From contig CAVDLI010000009.1 in NCBI GenBank assembly GCA_963609725.1, positions 1 to 33,373 of the forward strand: 33,373 bases of DNA, read 5' to 3'. The DNA comes from UBA9732 sp963609725 (GTDB lineage Bacteria > Spirochaetota > Spirochaetia > Sphaerochaetales > Sphaerochaetaceae). The notes under the pieces are model-generated. The model was not told the DNA's origin and did no database searches. It saw nothing but the letters and a program-made list of their open reading frames with translations. Positions 1-7,633 of the stretch are shown one piece after another; within the stretch, counting starts at the first letter, position 1; each line of letters starts with the position of its first letter. The translations under genes were made by a program, and so were the position numbers.

Positions 1-109
1 AGCTTTGCGGTAGGAAGACGCGAAAACGTGGAGCGTCTGAAGCAAAGCCGGCCTGTAGTGCGGACTTCTGGGAGCACGCAAGGCGAGCCCCGTAGATCTC
101 GTAAGAAGG
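1..109 (+). other. GC-rich structured segment, possible 3' part of an RNA gene or transcript
   Basis: This stretch is clearly richer in G and C than the AT-rich sequence after it and can form nested hairpins. GCTTTGC (2-8) pairs with GCAAAGC (42-48) and encloses AGACGC/GCGTCT. GCCT...GTGC pairs with GCAC...AGGC across roughly 51-84. A strong terminator follows at 110-141. Frame 1 is also open from the left edge to a TGA at 124-126, giving a basic 41-residue tail, so a coding 3' end cannot be excluded. I do not recognise it as tmRNA, SRP RNA or RNase P RNA. Confidence 0.35.
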
Positions 110-141
110 CAGACCATTCAGAATGAGTGGTCTGTTTTTTT
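110..141 (+). terminator. Rho-independent terminator
   Basis: CAGACCATTC (110-119) and GAGTGGTCTG (125-134) form a 10-bp stem with one T-G wobble around the loop AGAAT. Seven T residues follow immediately. The layout is that of an intrinsic terminator for something transcribed rightward from the left edge. A wider pairing, GAGCCCC near 85-91 with GGGGCTC near 148-154, would enclose it. Confidence 0.75.
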
Positions 142-156
142 ATGCATGGGGCTCGA

Positions 157-170
157 AGCTTTGCGGTAGG
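157..170 (+). repeat. Second copy of AGCTTTGCGGTAGG
   Basis: The 14-mer AGCTTTGCGGTAGG occurs at 1-14 and again here, on either side of the terminator. A related sequence, AGCAAAGCCGGC, occurs at 41-52 and again at 356-367, where it runs into the stop codon of the next gene. The GCAAAGC part of that sequence is the reverse complement of GCTTTGC in the 14-mer. This looks like a short repeat family or the remains of a duplicated structured element. Confidence 0.6.
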
Positions 171-247
171 GGAATGCGTTTTGCAATTTCTACCACAAGA
201 AAGTGATTTGAAGGCATTGTTGAGGAGATAAAAATAAACAAAAATTG

Positions 248-316
248 CAAAAAAGTGATTTTTTTGTTTAGTTTTTAAGCCAAAATACAAAAAAAGTGGT
301 TTTTTTGCTTAGTTTT
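248..316. repeat. Two direct copies of a 28-29-bp A/T-symmetric unit
   Basis: The unit is C, A6-7, GTGR, T7, GYTTAGTTTT. It occurs at 248-275 and 288-316, 40 bp apart start to start. Each copy can fold into an A-run/T-run hairpin with a GTGR loop. It lies just beyond the 3' end of the minus-strand ADP-ribosylglycohydrolase gene, so it could end transcription there, but this is inference. Nothing else is visible in the rest of the 1-366 non-coding stretch. Confidence 0.5.
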
Positions 317-366
317 CAATTCACAAGAGCCCCAATTGAGAGGACATGCCGTTTTAGCAAAGCCGG

Positions 367-1185
367 CTAGCAAATCTTTTTGCCAAATCTACTTTGAAAC
401 TCTAGAATTATTTGCTTTTGCTCTTCGTCCATAAAATTCATTATGCGAGTTGCATGTTCTTTAGGGATTCCCCAAACAGCCTCAGATATACTGCCACAAA
501 TAGCGCCTGTAGTATCACAATCACCACCTATTGCCATACAGTTTCTTATAGCATCTTCAAAATTTTTAGCCTCATACAAGCAAACGAACGCTGGTTGACA
601 AGTTCCATCACAAAGACTCTGCCAAGAATAATTTTTTCTATACCACTTAAAATCATGTTCAAGAGCATAGTAATTACTTGCTTCGTAATCCCTTAGCTGC
701 TGCAAACTCATACCATGAAGAGCCAAGAATATTTGAACAGCCACAGCTTCTGCACCCATAATACCATCACTGTGATTGTGAGTTACTTCTGTTACAGCAC
801 GACTCATGGCAATGCAATCTTCTAAGCTGTTTGCTGCCCATCCAACTGGGGACACTCGCATAGCAGACCCATTTCCACAAGAGTTGTAAGGCCCCATTGC
901 CGGATTTTCAAGCCACTGACTAAAATGACCGCCATAACCGGCGTTTGGATATTTTGCACCCCACTTTCGCATACATTGAACAGCATAATTGGAGAGCATA
1001 GAATAATCGGACTTTTTGCTAAAACCATCGTCCTGCCAAGTCAAGAGAGCCTCGGCAATTGCAATTGTCATGACCGAGTCATCTGTCAAGAAGCACGAAT
1101 CTGGCAAAAAATCGAATTTCTTTGTGTGAATATTGTGCCATTCAAAACGCGACCCAACAGTATCCCCAACAATAGCACCAAGCAT
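367..1185 (-). CDS. ADP-ribosylglycohydrolase family protein
   Basis: Members of this family (DraG/ARH type) remove ADP-ribose from proteins or small molecules using a binuclear metal centre. The 272-residue product shows the expected metal-binding landmarks: TDDS at residues 34-37, GNGSAMR near 104-110, and GGDCDTTGAI at 220-229. Length fits a stand-alone single-domain enzyme, and there is no signal peptide. The ATG is supported by AGGGAGG about 8 bases upstream. The neighbouring ogt is on the opposite strand and no ADP-ribosyltransferase is seen nearby, so the substrate is open: protein-ADP-ribose, ADP-ribosylated nucleic acid, or another ADP-ribosyl compound. The family call is secure; the substrate is not. 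Confidence 0.9.
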   Translation of the reverse strand: MLGAIVGDTVGSRFEWHNIHTKKFDFLPDSCFLTDDSVMTIAIAEALLTWQDDGFSKKSDYSMLSNYAVQCMRKWGAKYPNAGYGGHFSQWLENPAMGPYNSCGNGSAMRVSPVGWAANSLEDCIAMSRAVTEVTHNHSDGIMGAEAVAVQIFLALHGMSLQQLRDYEASNYYALEHDFKWYRKNYSWQSLCDGTCQPAFVCLYEAKNFEDAIRNCMAIGGDCDTTGAICGSISEAVWGIPKEHATRIMNFMDEEQKQIILEFQSRFGKKIC

Positions 1186-1437
1186 TATTTATTCCTCCCT
1201 CTAGCCTTGAAATCTTCCTCTATCTCCGCAGACCACATTTCATCAATTCTGTTACAATTACGATAGACCGATACTGTCTGTGAAATCGTATTGTAGTTTA
1301 ACATCCAAAACTATTTGAAAACCCATTAAACTCTCCCCAAAATTAACATGTTCTTAAAATTCACTCTCAAAAGATTATACAACATTTCTATTCAATAGTA
1401 TCATTAACAGCAAAAAGATTTAGATAAGGACATTGGT

Positions 1438-1941
1438 ATGTGTAACGAGAAAACCAAAGTTTGCAAATATAATTCTCCCATTGGCATAATCACGCTTATT
1501 TTTGAAAATGACGCGCTCACAGGACTATTGATAGAAGGCCAAAAGAAGAGAGAATGTCCCAATTTCACAATCACTACGAGTAAAAATGAGGTAGTTCTAA
1601 AGACTTTCAAATGGTTAGACACCTACTTTTCTGGCAGCGAACCATCTTTTACACCTCCATTGCGTTTATATGGGACTCCTTTTCAATTAAGAGTTTGGGA
1701 AATTCTGCGAACAATTCCGTATGGCACAATTTTGACTTATAGCAATATTGCTAAAAAAATTAGCCCAAGAATGTCGGCCCAAGCTGTGGGCAACGCTGTA
1801 GGACACAATCCAATTTCAATCATCATACCGTGTCATAGAGTCATGGGAGCAAACAACAAGCTTACAGGATACCAAGGCGGTATTCACCTTAAATTGGCAC
1901 TGCTTAAATTAGAAGGCCTTGATGTAGATTTGTATCATTAA
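1438..1941 (+). CDS. ogt: Methylated-DNA-[protein]-cysteine S-methyltransferase
   Basis: This suicide enzyme repairs O6-alkylguanine by moving the alkyl group to its own cysteine. The C-terminal half contains the active-site motif PCHRV with the acceptor Cys at about residue 132. Before it lies the winged-helix DNA-binding segment (FQLRVWEILRTIPYGTILTY). At 167 residues it is a normal length for a single-domain Ogt, with no Ada-type regulatory domain. AAGGA lies 7 bases before the ATG. It is transcribed alone, divergently from the ADP-ribosylglycohydrolase gene and convergent with the DUF1667 operon. The gap beyond its stop holds a 10-bp tandem array. Confidence 0.95.
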   Translation: MCNEKTKVCKYNSPIGIITLIFENDALTGLLIEGQKKRECPNFTITTSKNEVVLKTFKWLDTYFSGSEPSFTPPLRLYGTPFQLRVWEILRTIPYGTILTYSNIAKKISPRMSAQAVGNAVGHNPISIIIPCHRVMGANNKLTGYQGGIHLKLALLKLEGLDVDLYH

Positions 1942-1985
1942 CATTGCCCCATTATGGACAGTTCCCAAGTTGAACATTTCTATTC

Positions 1986-2025
1986 GTTCAACCGTGTTCA
2001 ACATTGTTCAACCTTGTTCAACCTT
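1986..2025 (+). repeat. 10-bp tandem repeat, four units of GTTCAACNNT
   Basis: Units start at 1986, 1996, 2006 and 2016, each GTTCAAC plus a three-base spacer ending in T; a degenerate fifth (GTTTCGTTGC) follows at 2026. A reverse-orientation GTTGAAC sits just before, at about 1969-1975, so the array begins with an inverted pair. The period of 10 places every GTTCAAC on the same face of the helix. It lies between the convergent ogt and DUF1667 genes. Confidence 0.8.
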
Positions 2026-2067
2026 GTTTCGTTGCAATTTTCACAATGTTCTTATTGTACAATTAAT

Positions 2068-2119
2068 GAGGTTTTTATAAAACAACCAAGGGCCACAAAG
2101 CTCATTTTGCAAAAACCTC
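2068..2119. repeat. Inverted repeat GAGGTTTTT / AAAAACCTC
   Basis: A perfect 9-bp inverted repeat (2068-2076 and 2111-2119) separated by 34 bases, in the gap between two convergent genes. It shares its arms with a dispersed palindrome family seen at 10288-10310, 20941-20959 and 32731-32776, with weaker relatives near 11035 and 24331. It could act as a bidirectional transcription stop, but there is no good T-run. Confidence 0.55.
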
Positions 2120-2145
2120 TAATAAATTACAAAACTATAGAGAAC

Positions 2146-2553
2146 TTAAATATTGCGACAGGCAATCATATCTATACCGGTATTAACAATATTGGAAATT
2201 ACAGTGTCACCCATCTTTAAGGGAGCCAAATCTCCACACGTATAATCAAGCTCAGTGTTTGAAATAACAGTCATTGCTTTCATCATCATTTCTTTTGGAA
2301 TTGGAGATGCACTTCTTATTGGAATAAGTTCAAAAGAAATTTGTCCTGAAGGCAGTACTTTTTTAACTCTAACAGTAGATGTTAGAACTCTCTGCGGATG
2401 TATTACTTCTGCTGTTGCATACGAAAGCCCACGAGGGCAACTGTTGCCAGTAACACCAAGAACTTCTTTGGTGCCATCTTCATTAGCTTTCCAATCAACT
2501 TTTATATTGCAGCCTCTTGGGCAAATTACACAAGTTATAAACGATGTCTCCAT
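2146..2553 (-). CDS. DUF1667 family cysteine-rich protein
   Basis: This 135-residue protein is the last gene of a three-gene operon. Its N-terminus carries Cys8, Cys11 and Cys15 (CVICPRGC) plus Cys39 (NSCPRG). That four-cysteine pattern suggests an iron-sulfur cluster or metal site. The rest is the conserved DUF1667 region (HPQRVLTSTVRV and the LPSGQISFELIPIRSASPIP stretch). The ATG lies only two bases past the stop of the preceding oxidoreductase, with a GGGGAAG ribosome site inside that gene's last codons, so translation is likely coupled. DUF1667 genes commonly accompany GlpA-like dehydrogenases in anaerobes. An electron-transfer or assembly role is inferred, not shown. Confidence 0.85.
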   Translation of the reverse strand: METSFITCVICPRGCNIKVDWKANEDGTKEVLGVTGNSCPRGLSYATAEVIHPQRVLTSTVRVKKVLPSGQISFELIPIRSASPIPKEMMMKAMTVISNTELDYTCGDLAPLKMGDTVISNIVNTGIDMIACRNI

Positions 2554-2555
2554 TT

Positions 2556-3542
2556 TTACTTCCCCTTGATAAATTGTGCTACATTACGACCACATAAGAC
2601 ACTGTCTTTTGTTACATTGTCTGCCAAATCATATACTTTGAAGACATTTCCACAAGCAAAAACACCAGGAATGCTTGTCATAAATCCACCCTTATCAACA
2701 GGCCCTCTTGTCTTTGGATCAATTTCAATCCCAGCATTGCGACTTAGTTCGTTTTCTGGAATAAGGCCAACAGAAAGAAGTACAGTATCACAAGGTACAT
2801 AACATTCTGTTCCCTCAATTGGATTAAACTTTTCATCTACTTTGGCAACTGTAACACCTTCTACACGGTCTTTACCATGAATACTTACAGCTGTTGTTGA
2901 AAAATGAAGAGGTATTCCAAAATCATCAAGACATTGAACTATGTTTCGCTTAAGACCATTAGACTTGTTCATAACTTCATAAACGCCGTGAACTTTAGCA
3001 CCTTCTAATGTCATACGACGTGCCATTATAAGACCAATATCCCCACTGCCAAGAATTACAACATCTTTGCCCGGCATATAACCCTCTATGTTTACAAGGC
3101 GTTGTGCAGTGCCTGCTGTATACACACCAGAGGGCCTTGTGCCGGGAATTCTAAGCATTCCACGAGTACGCTCTCTACAACCCATTGCAAGAATGACAGC
3201 CTGCGCATGAATGTGAACAAGCCCATCTTTAGAGTTCATTGCTTTAACCAAGATAGCATTATCAGAAGCCTTGTCTACAGAGAGAACCATTGTGTCTGTA
3301 AGTGTTGCAATGTTTGTCTCTCGTACCATGTTCACATAACGTTGAGCGTATTCAGGTCCAGTGAGTTCCTCTCCAAAAACATGAAGCCCAAACCCCGGGT
3401 GTATGCATTGGTTAAGTATTCCACCAAGCATAGTATCTCTTTCAATAACAAGAATGTCTCTAAGACCCTGATTCCAACATTCCAGTGCAGCGCTTAGCCC
3501 TGCAGGGCCTCCCCCTATTACAGCAACCTGAACATCAATCAT
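2556..3542 (-). CDS. FAD-dependent NAD(P)-disulfide-type oxidoreductase
   Basis: A two-dinucleotide-fold flavoprotein of 328 residues. The FAD-binding fold is at the very N-terminus (VAVIGGGPAGLSAA), followed by an ERD-type acidic strand end. A second Rossmann motif for NAD(P)H is at mid-length (VVILGSGDIGLIMARR). A C-terminal FAD-contact region follows (GVFACGNVFKVYDL). I placed the start at the ATG at 3542, 8 bases inside the end of the GlpA-like gene and with AAGGGG upstream. The longer open frame begins within that gene and adds residues before the FAD motif. The gene sits between the GlpA-like gene and DUF1667. It probably passes electrons between the dehydrogenase and a pyridine nucleotide, an inference from context. 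Confidence 0.88.
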   Translation of the reverse strand: MIDVQVAVIGGGPAGLSAALECWNQGLRDILVIERDTMLGGILNQCIHPGFGLHVFGEELTGPEYAQRYVNMVRETNIATLTDTMVLSVDKASDNAILVKAMNSKDGLVHIHAQAVILAMGCRERTRGMLRIPGTRPSGVYTAGTAQRLVNIEGYMPGKDVVILGSGDIGLIMARRMTLEGAKVHGVYEVMNKSNGLKRNIVQCLDDFGIPLHFSTTAVSIHGKDRVEGVTVAKVDEKFNPIEGTECYVPCDTVLLSVGLIPENELSRNAGIEIDPKTRGPVDKGGFMTSIPGVFACGNVFKVYDLADNVTKDSVLCGRNVAQFIKGK

Positions 3543-5010
3543 TCTGCACCCCTTTTTTATTTTCAACCATCCAGCTTTCACGTCCAAACTTTGTAACTTG
3601 TGTATACGGAATTGCAAGTTCTCTTGAAAGAATTTCCATCACACGAGGTCCGCAGAAACCACTTTGGCAACGGCCCATTCCAGCACGCACTCGCCTCTTG
3701 ACGCCATCCATATCAAGCGCACCGCAAGGTCTACGAATTGCATCCACAATTTCACCCTCTGTAACACTCTCACAACGGCATATTACACGACCATACAGCG
3801 GATTTTCACGCAAAACCTCTTGTTTTTGGCTATCGTTTAGATGCATAAATCTAATAACTTTTCTAGAAGTCTCATAATGCTCTTTGAACTCACCTACAAG
3901 CCCTTTCTTCTCTAAGAGGCTTACAACATACTCACCAATTGCAGGTGCAGAAGTAAGACCCGGAGAGCAAATTCCGGCAACATTAAAAAGACCACTTACA
4001 CTAGAAAATCCAATTATAAAATCTTCATCGCCATTTTCATTCTTGAAATTGCTAACCGCACGCACGCCTGCAAACGATGTTATTGCATCACGCTCACTTA
4101 CACTTGGGACCGATATCCTTGCGCTATCGAACACGTACTTTTGCCATTCTTGTGTTGTTGAAGTGTCATCAGCATTTGAAATGTCGTATGCAGTTGGTCC
4201 CACCAAGATATTGCCGTCAACTGTTGGAGTCACAAGAACTCCTTTACCAAGTGATGTTGGAGGTTGAAAAATTACATGGGACGCAAGATATCCAACATTA
4301 TTATCTAAAAGAGAATATTCGCCTTTTCTTGGTTTAATTGTAAAAGAATTATCACCAAAAAGAGATGCAACTTGAGATGAATGAACCCCAGCTGCGTTAA
4401 TTACACAAGAAGTTTCAATGTCATCGTTAAGAATAAAGATACTTTTCTTTCCTTGAGCGTCTTCTTTTTCTACTCTTTCAACTTTGTTAAGCTCAAAATT
4501 TCTATCAAGTTCAACTCCATTTGTAATTGCTATTTCCATTGGAGCTACTGTGAGCTCAAATGGTGAGCAAATACCGCCAGTTGGCGCATAAAGAGAGCCA
4601 AGACAAGAATTGGAAAGATTGGGTTCTAACTCTAATGTCTCCTCTTTTGAAAGCAATTTAAGGTCTGGAACTTGGTTTTCTAAACCCCTTGTGTAAAGGT
4701 TTTCAATAACCTTTTTTCCCTCTTCATTAAAGGCCACAACTAAAGAACCTACTTGCTTGAAGGAAATTGCCATTTTAGAGTAATTTTCTCTAATTAACTC
4801 GTTTCCTCTAACATTGAGTTTTGCCATAAGCGTTCCGGGTATTGGATCATACCCAGCATGTACTATGGCTGAATTGGCCTTGCTTGTTCCTTGACAGACA
4901 TCATTTTCTTTTTCAAGGACTATAACACTTACATTTCTCTTGGATAATTCGTAGGCAATCCATGCTCCACACACGCCCGCACCCACGATTGCAAAATCAT
5001 ATCTACGCAT
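3535..5010 (-). CDS. GlpA-like FAD-dependent dehydrogenase with C-terminal BFD-like [2Fe-2S] domain
   Basis: Related to glycerol-3-phosphate dehydrogenase, which oxidises glycerol-3-phosphate to dihydroxyacetone phosphate. The 491-residue product opens with a DAO-type FAD motif (FAIVGAGVCGAWIAYELS) and an ARAGYDP-like substrate-side segment (SAIVHAGYDPIPG). Its last ~95 residues form a BFD-like cluster-binding domain with CRCESVTEGEI, a further Cys, and GMGRCQSGFCGP. It heads the operon with the NAD(P)/FAD oxidoreductase and DUF1667 genes, overlapping the former by 8 bases. No clear Shine-Dalgarno precedes the ATG. No glycerol kinase or facilitator is in view, so another 2-hydroxyacid or polyol-phosphate substrate remains possible. 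Confidence 0.85.
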   Translation of the reverse strand: MRRYDFAIVGAGVCGAWIAYELSKRNVSVIVLEKENDVCQGTSKANSAIVHAGYDPIPGTLMAKLNVRGNELIRENYSKMAISFKQVGSLVVAFNEEGKKVIENLYTRGLENQVPDLKLLSKEETLELEPNLSNSCLGSLYAPTGGICSPFELTVAPMEIAITNGVELDRNFELNKVERVEKEDAQGKKSIFILNDDIETSCVINAAGVHSSQVASLFGDNSFTIKPRKGEYSLLDNNVGYLASHVIFQPPTSLGKGVLVTPTVDGNILVGPTAYDISNADDTSTTQEWQKYVFDSARISVPSVSERDAITSFAGVRAVSNFKNENGDEDFIIGFSSVSGLFNVAGICSPGLTSAPAIGEYVVSLLEKKGLVGEFKEHYETSRKVIRFMHLNDSQKQEVLRENPLYGRVICRCESVTEGEIVDAIRRPCGALDMDGVKRRVRAGMGRCQSGFCGPRVMEILSRELAIPYTQVTKFGRESWMVENKKGVQND

Positions 5011-5113
5011 ACTGTGATAGCATACAACAAAAGACTTCTTCTTGCAAAGAAATGTGTTTTGAAATTTTGAAAAACATACAAGAAATTTTTAAGAAATTGT
5101 CATTAAAAGAGTT

Positions 5114-5142
5114 ATGGCTGTGGGGCTTTGCTCCACAGCCAT
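5114..5142 (-). terminator. Strong hairpin with UUU loop, possible terminator of the cupin gene
   Basis: ATGGCTGTGGGGC and GCTCCACAGCCAT form a 13-bp stem with one G-T wobble around TTT; an extra outer T-A pair is possible. On the minus strand it lies about 170 bases past the cupin stop and is followed by AACTCTTTT, a weak T-tract. It also lies about 100 bases upstream of the GlpA-like start, so a leader role for that operon is an alternative. The rest of the 5011-5313 gap shows no convincing gene. Confidence 0.45.
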
Positions 5143-5313
5143 ATCAAACAGTTCACACCCCAACAATTTAGCGCCAATAGACTCTTTTCCTTGCTGTGTT
5201 TTTTCATTTTACCATACAAATCACAGAAAACAACAAAAAATGTTGAAAGATAAAATACGGCGTACAAAAAAATTCACGAAGATTTTACAAAACTACATTG
5301 TTAGGCGCGGGGC

Positions 5314-5664
5314 TTAGTTATAGAGAACCAAAGCAATAATTTCAAATGGGTCGTCACTGTTGTTTATTATCTCGTGACCCATACCACTTAATGTAAAAGT
5401 AACATCTCCAGTTTCAATTGTTGTCATTGTGCCATTGTCATTGTAAGTAGCCTTACCAGATAAGACATAGTATATTTCCATATCACCGTTATGAACGTGA
5501 TATCCCATGCCTGAATGAGGCGCTACTGTTATATGAGAAAATACTCGGCCTTTGCCGTTAAGTTCTTCATCACTATTAATTAGTTTTTCAATTGTGACAA
5601 AACCTTCTGCACCAAACTTATGCTCACTTTTTTCAACTTTTTTTTCGCTAGCTCTTCTAATCAT
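5314..5664 (-). CDS. Small cupin-domain protein
   Basis: A single-domain cupin of 116 residues. The two cupin metal-binding motifs are visible: GMGYHVHNGDMEIYYVLSG (G-H-H-E pattern) and a second around GDVTFTLSGMGHEIIN. This supports a metal-binding beta-barrel, but the family covers enzymes, sugar-binding proteins and regulators, so no function is assigned. I chose the second ATG (5664) because GGAGG sits 7 bases before it; the upstream ATG lies within that ribosome-binding region. It is transcribed alone, divergent from the Wzi-like operon, with a 12-bp tandem array just upstream of its start. Confidence 0.85.
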   Translation of the reverse strand: MIRRASEKKVEKSEHKFGAEGFVTIEKLINSDEELNGKGRVFSHITVAPHSGMGYHVHNGDMEIYYVLSGKATYNDNGTMTTIETGDVTFTLSGMGHEIINNSDDPFEIIALVLYN

Positions 5665-5685
5665 AAGAACCTCCATTTTTAATTA

Positions 5686-5732
5686 ATACTTTAGCAAATA
5701 CTTAACAAATAATTTAGTAAATACTTTAGCAA
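5686..5732. repeat. 12-bp tandem repeat, four units of ATACTTTAGCAA
   Basis: Four adjacent units: ATACTTTAGCAA (5686-5697), ATACTTAACAA (5698-5708, one base short), ATAATTTAGTAA (5709-5720) and ATACTTTAGCAA (5721-5732). The array lies in the divergent upstream region between the cupin gene and the poly-G outer-membrane gene, about 20 bp from the cupin start. It could affect expression by changing copy number or by binding a regulator; both are inference. Confidence 0.8.
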
Positions 5733-5804
5733 AATTGCTTTTATAAGATTTTATAAGAGATTTGCGAAAAAACCTCAATGTAAACAAACTTGCAAAAACA
5801 CTTC

Positions 5805-5833
5805 TTGCATGCTTTGTACCCTTATGGTTTAAT
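5805..5833 (+). promoter_or_regulatory. Possible sigma-70-type promoter for the Wzi-like pair
   Basis: TTGCAT (5805-5810) and TTTAAT (5828-5833) are 17 bp apart, 32 bp before the ATG of the first Wzi-like gene. The match to TTGACA/TATAAT is moderate. No competing promoter is obvious in the same interval. Confidence 0.45.
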
Positions 5834-5865
5834 ATGAAACTTATGGGAATACTTGGAAATAGAAA

Positions 5866-7609
5866 ATGAAAAGAAAGTTTATTTTTATTTTTCTAATACT
5901 CTTTGGAGCAATCTTTTTTGCTTTTGCACACGATAATACAAATGAAAGGACAAGTAATGGCGCAAAAATTTTTGCACTAAATTCTTCTATTTATGATGAC
6001 ATGGACGCGCTATATTCTCTTTGCAATATGGTACGGCCTTCCACAAATAGACCTTGGTCAGTATCAGAAACAAAACTTATTCTTTCAAGAATTGACACTG
6101 GCTCTCTTGAGGGCTACAGCTTAAAACTTTACAACAAAATTCTCTCGCAAATAGAAAACAACATGAAATGGCAACTGGGAAACGACCTTGGACTCACTGT
6201 TGGCCTAGATGTTTCACTTGAAGCTTACGCACACAGCAATACCGATACCTTTGTAACAGAGACCGATTGGGAACGCAGTTACGATGCGAGAAAATCTCTT
6301 TTACGGCTTTTTGTTGAGCTTACAGGTAGCGACAATTTCTATTTTACAACAGACATCCACTATCGTTATAGAAGAGCTGACAAAGACGACTCATTTGGGC
6401 GTAATGTTGGCTCATCTGTAGCTTCCTACACTACGGGGGGGGGGGAAGGTCTTATATCTAATTGACTGGTCAAAACATTTTGCAAGTCAATTTACAACTA
6501 ATTTTTTTACAGACACTAAGCATTTCTCTTTTATTTGGCCCCGGCGGGCAGTTTTTTCTTTTGGTGGGTCAAACTGGAATTTTTCTTACAATAGAGATGT
6601 CTTGAGTTTAGGAAATGCAAATTTTGGAAATCTTCTTGTAGACGACCATACTTTTAGCGATTTTACAAAACTCTCATTCTTTGGAAATACTTATAAATTT
6701 GACTCTGTTTTCATTTTCTTAAACCCAACTATTTCAACAAGAGACTCAGAAGCAAACACAGAAGGGCGTATTTATTTAATACATACTCTTCAATTTAGAA
6801 TTGCAAATAGAGTCTCTTTTACTATAAGTGAAAACGTAGTATACAAATACACTTCTTTAGATTTGTCTTTCTTAAATCCTGCATTCATTTATCACAACTT
6901 AAACAACAGAACCATGTTCAATGCACTCGCTTACATAGATTTCAATGTTTTAATCTTCAAAGGTTTTGAACTTTATGGGCAGTTTGCATTGGACCAAGCA
7001 CAAGCTCCAAATGAAGGAAGTTGGGAAAGTGATGCAAATGGTTTCTTAGTAGGTCTTAAATATTCAAAAGAAATCAAAAACGGCATTTTTGGCATTTATA
7101 TAGAATATGTAAAAACAATGCCTCTTTTGTACAGAAGAGAAATAGTCGATTTTGTACGAGTAACAAGATACTACGTCCACGAAGCGCCAATTAAAGGTGT
7201 CTATCATGTTCCGTTTTTTGATTACATTGGCTTTCCTTACGGCGGAGATTGCAGAGTTCTAGAAATTAAAGCCTCATACTCCAGTATAAACGACTGGGAC
7301 GTCTCTATTTTTGGCAGAATTGCACAAAAAGGAGAAGTCAACATTTTCCATTCCCACAACATAAAAGGGGACAACTCTGGACATGCAAACTTACAGGGAG
7401 ATACTCCGTATGGAAACGACATAAAGTACTTTGCTGTTTGCGGAATAATTGGCAATGCTTCCTTAGATGGCCTTTTTTCTTGGCCAAAAGTTTCTTTCAA
7501 TGCAGAGCTAGATTGGGTTGGAAGATTTATACATCAAAAAGACACAAATACATCTCAAGTGCCTGAAACAGATATTCAGCTCACCATGGGTTTCACATTG
7601 GGAATTTAA
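5866..7609 (+). CDS. Wzi-like outer-membrane protein, frame broken at a G11 tract (phase-variable candidate)
   Basis: The first reading frame starts at 5866 with a signal peptide (lysines, a hydrophobic run to about residue 20, then FAFA). It stops at 6463-6465, 18 bases after a run of 11 G (6435-6445), giving 199 residues. The downstream frame is open from before the tract to 7609. Removing one G joins the two into one protein of 580 residues, close to the 608 of the next gene. The paralogy is visible on both sides: RPSTNRPWS here versus LPSTTGPWS there, and NRDVLSLGN versus GRDRLSWGN. The resemblance to the capsule-assembly Wzi family is moderate. With 10 or 13 G the gene would be on; as given it is off. 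A homopolymer sequencing error or a pseudogene are the alternatives. Confidence 0.8.
6435..6445 (+). repeat. Poly-G tract of 11 bases inside a coding region
   Basis: Eleven consecutive G, the only such run I noticed in this AT-rich window. In the intact frame (10 G) it encodes ...Thr-Gly-Gly-Gly-Lys-Val..., consistent with a loop. With 11 G the frame ends at TGA after Ser-Asn. Runs of this length are prone to slipped-strand mispairing. Confidence 0.95.
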
Positions 7610-7633
7610 TAAATACAAAATTGGGAGAAAAAA

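Noticed and set aside
1986..2025. GTTCAAC words read as tRNA T-loops or a CRISPR array
   Set aside because: No acceptor or anticodon stems; 10-bp units with 3-bp spacers are far too short for CRISPR.
1954..2220. An 88-codon plus-strand open frame in the ogt-DUF1667 gap
   Set aside because: It is built from the GTTCAAC tandem array, has no ribosome site, and its end overlaps the DUF1667 gene on the other strand.
4962..5317. Two short overlapping plus-strand frames in the 5011-5313 gap
   Set aside because: No convincing ribosome sites, atypical composition, one runs through the hairpin, and they overlap the GlpA-like start or the cupin end.
5866..7609. Programmed ribosomal frameshift at the G-run
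   Set aside because: No downstream stimulatory stem or internal Shine-Dalgarno at suitable spacing was evident; slippage of an 11-base homopolymer is the simpler reading.
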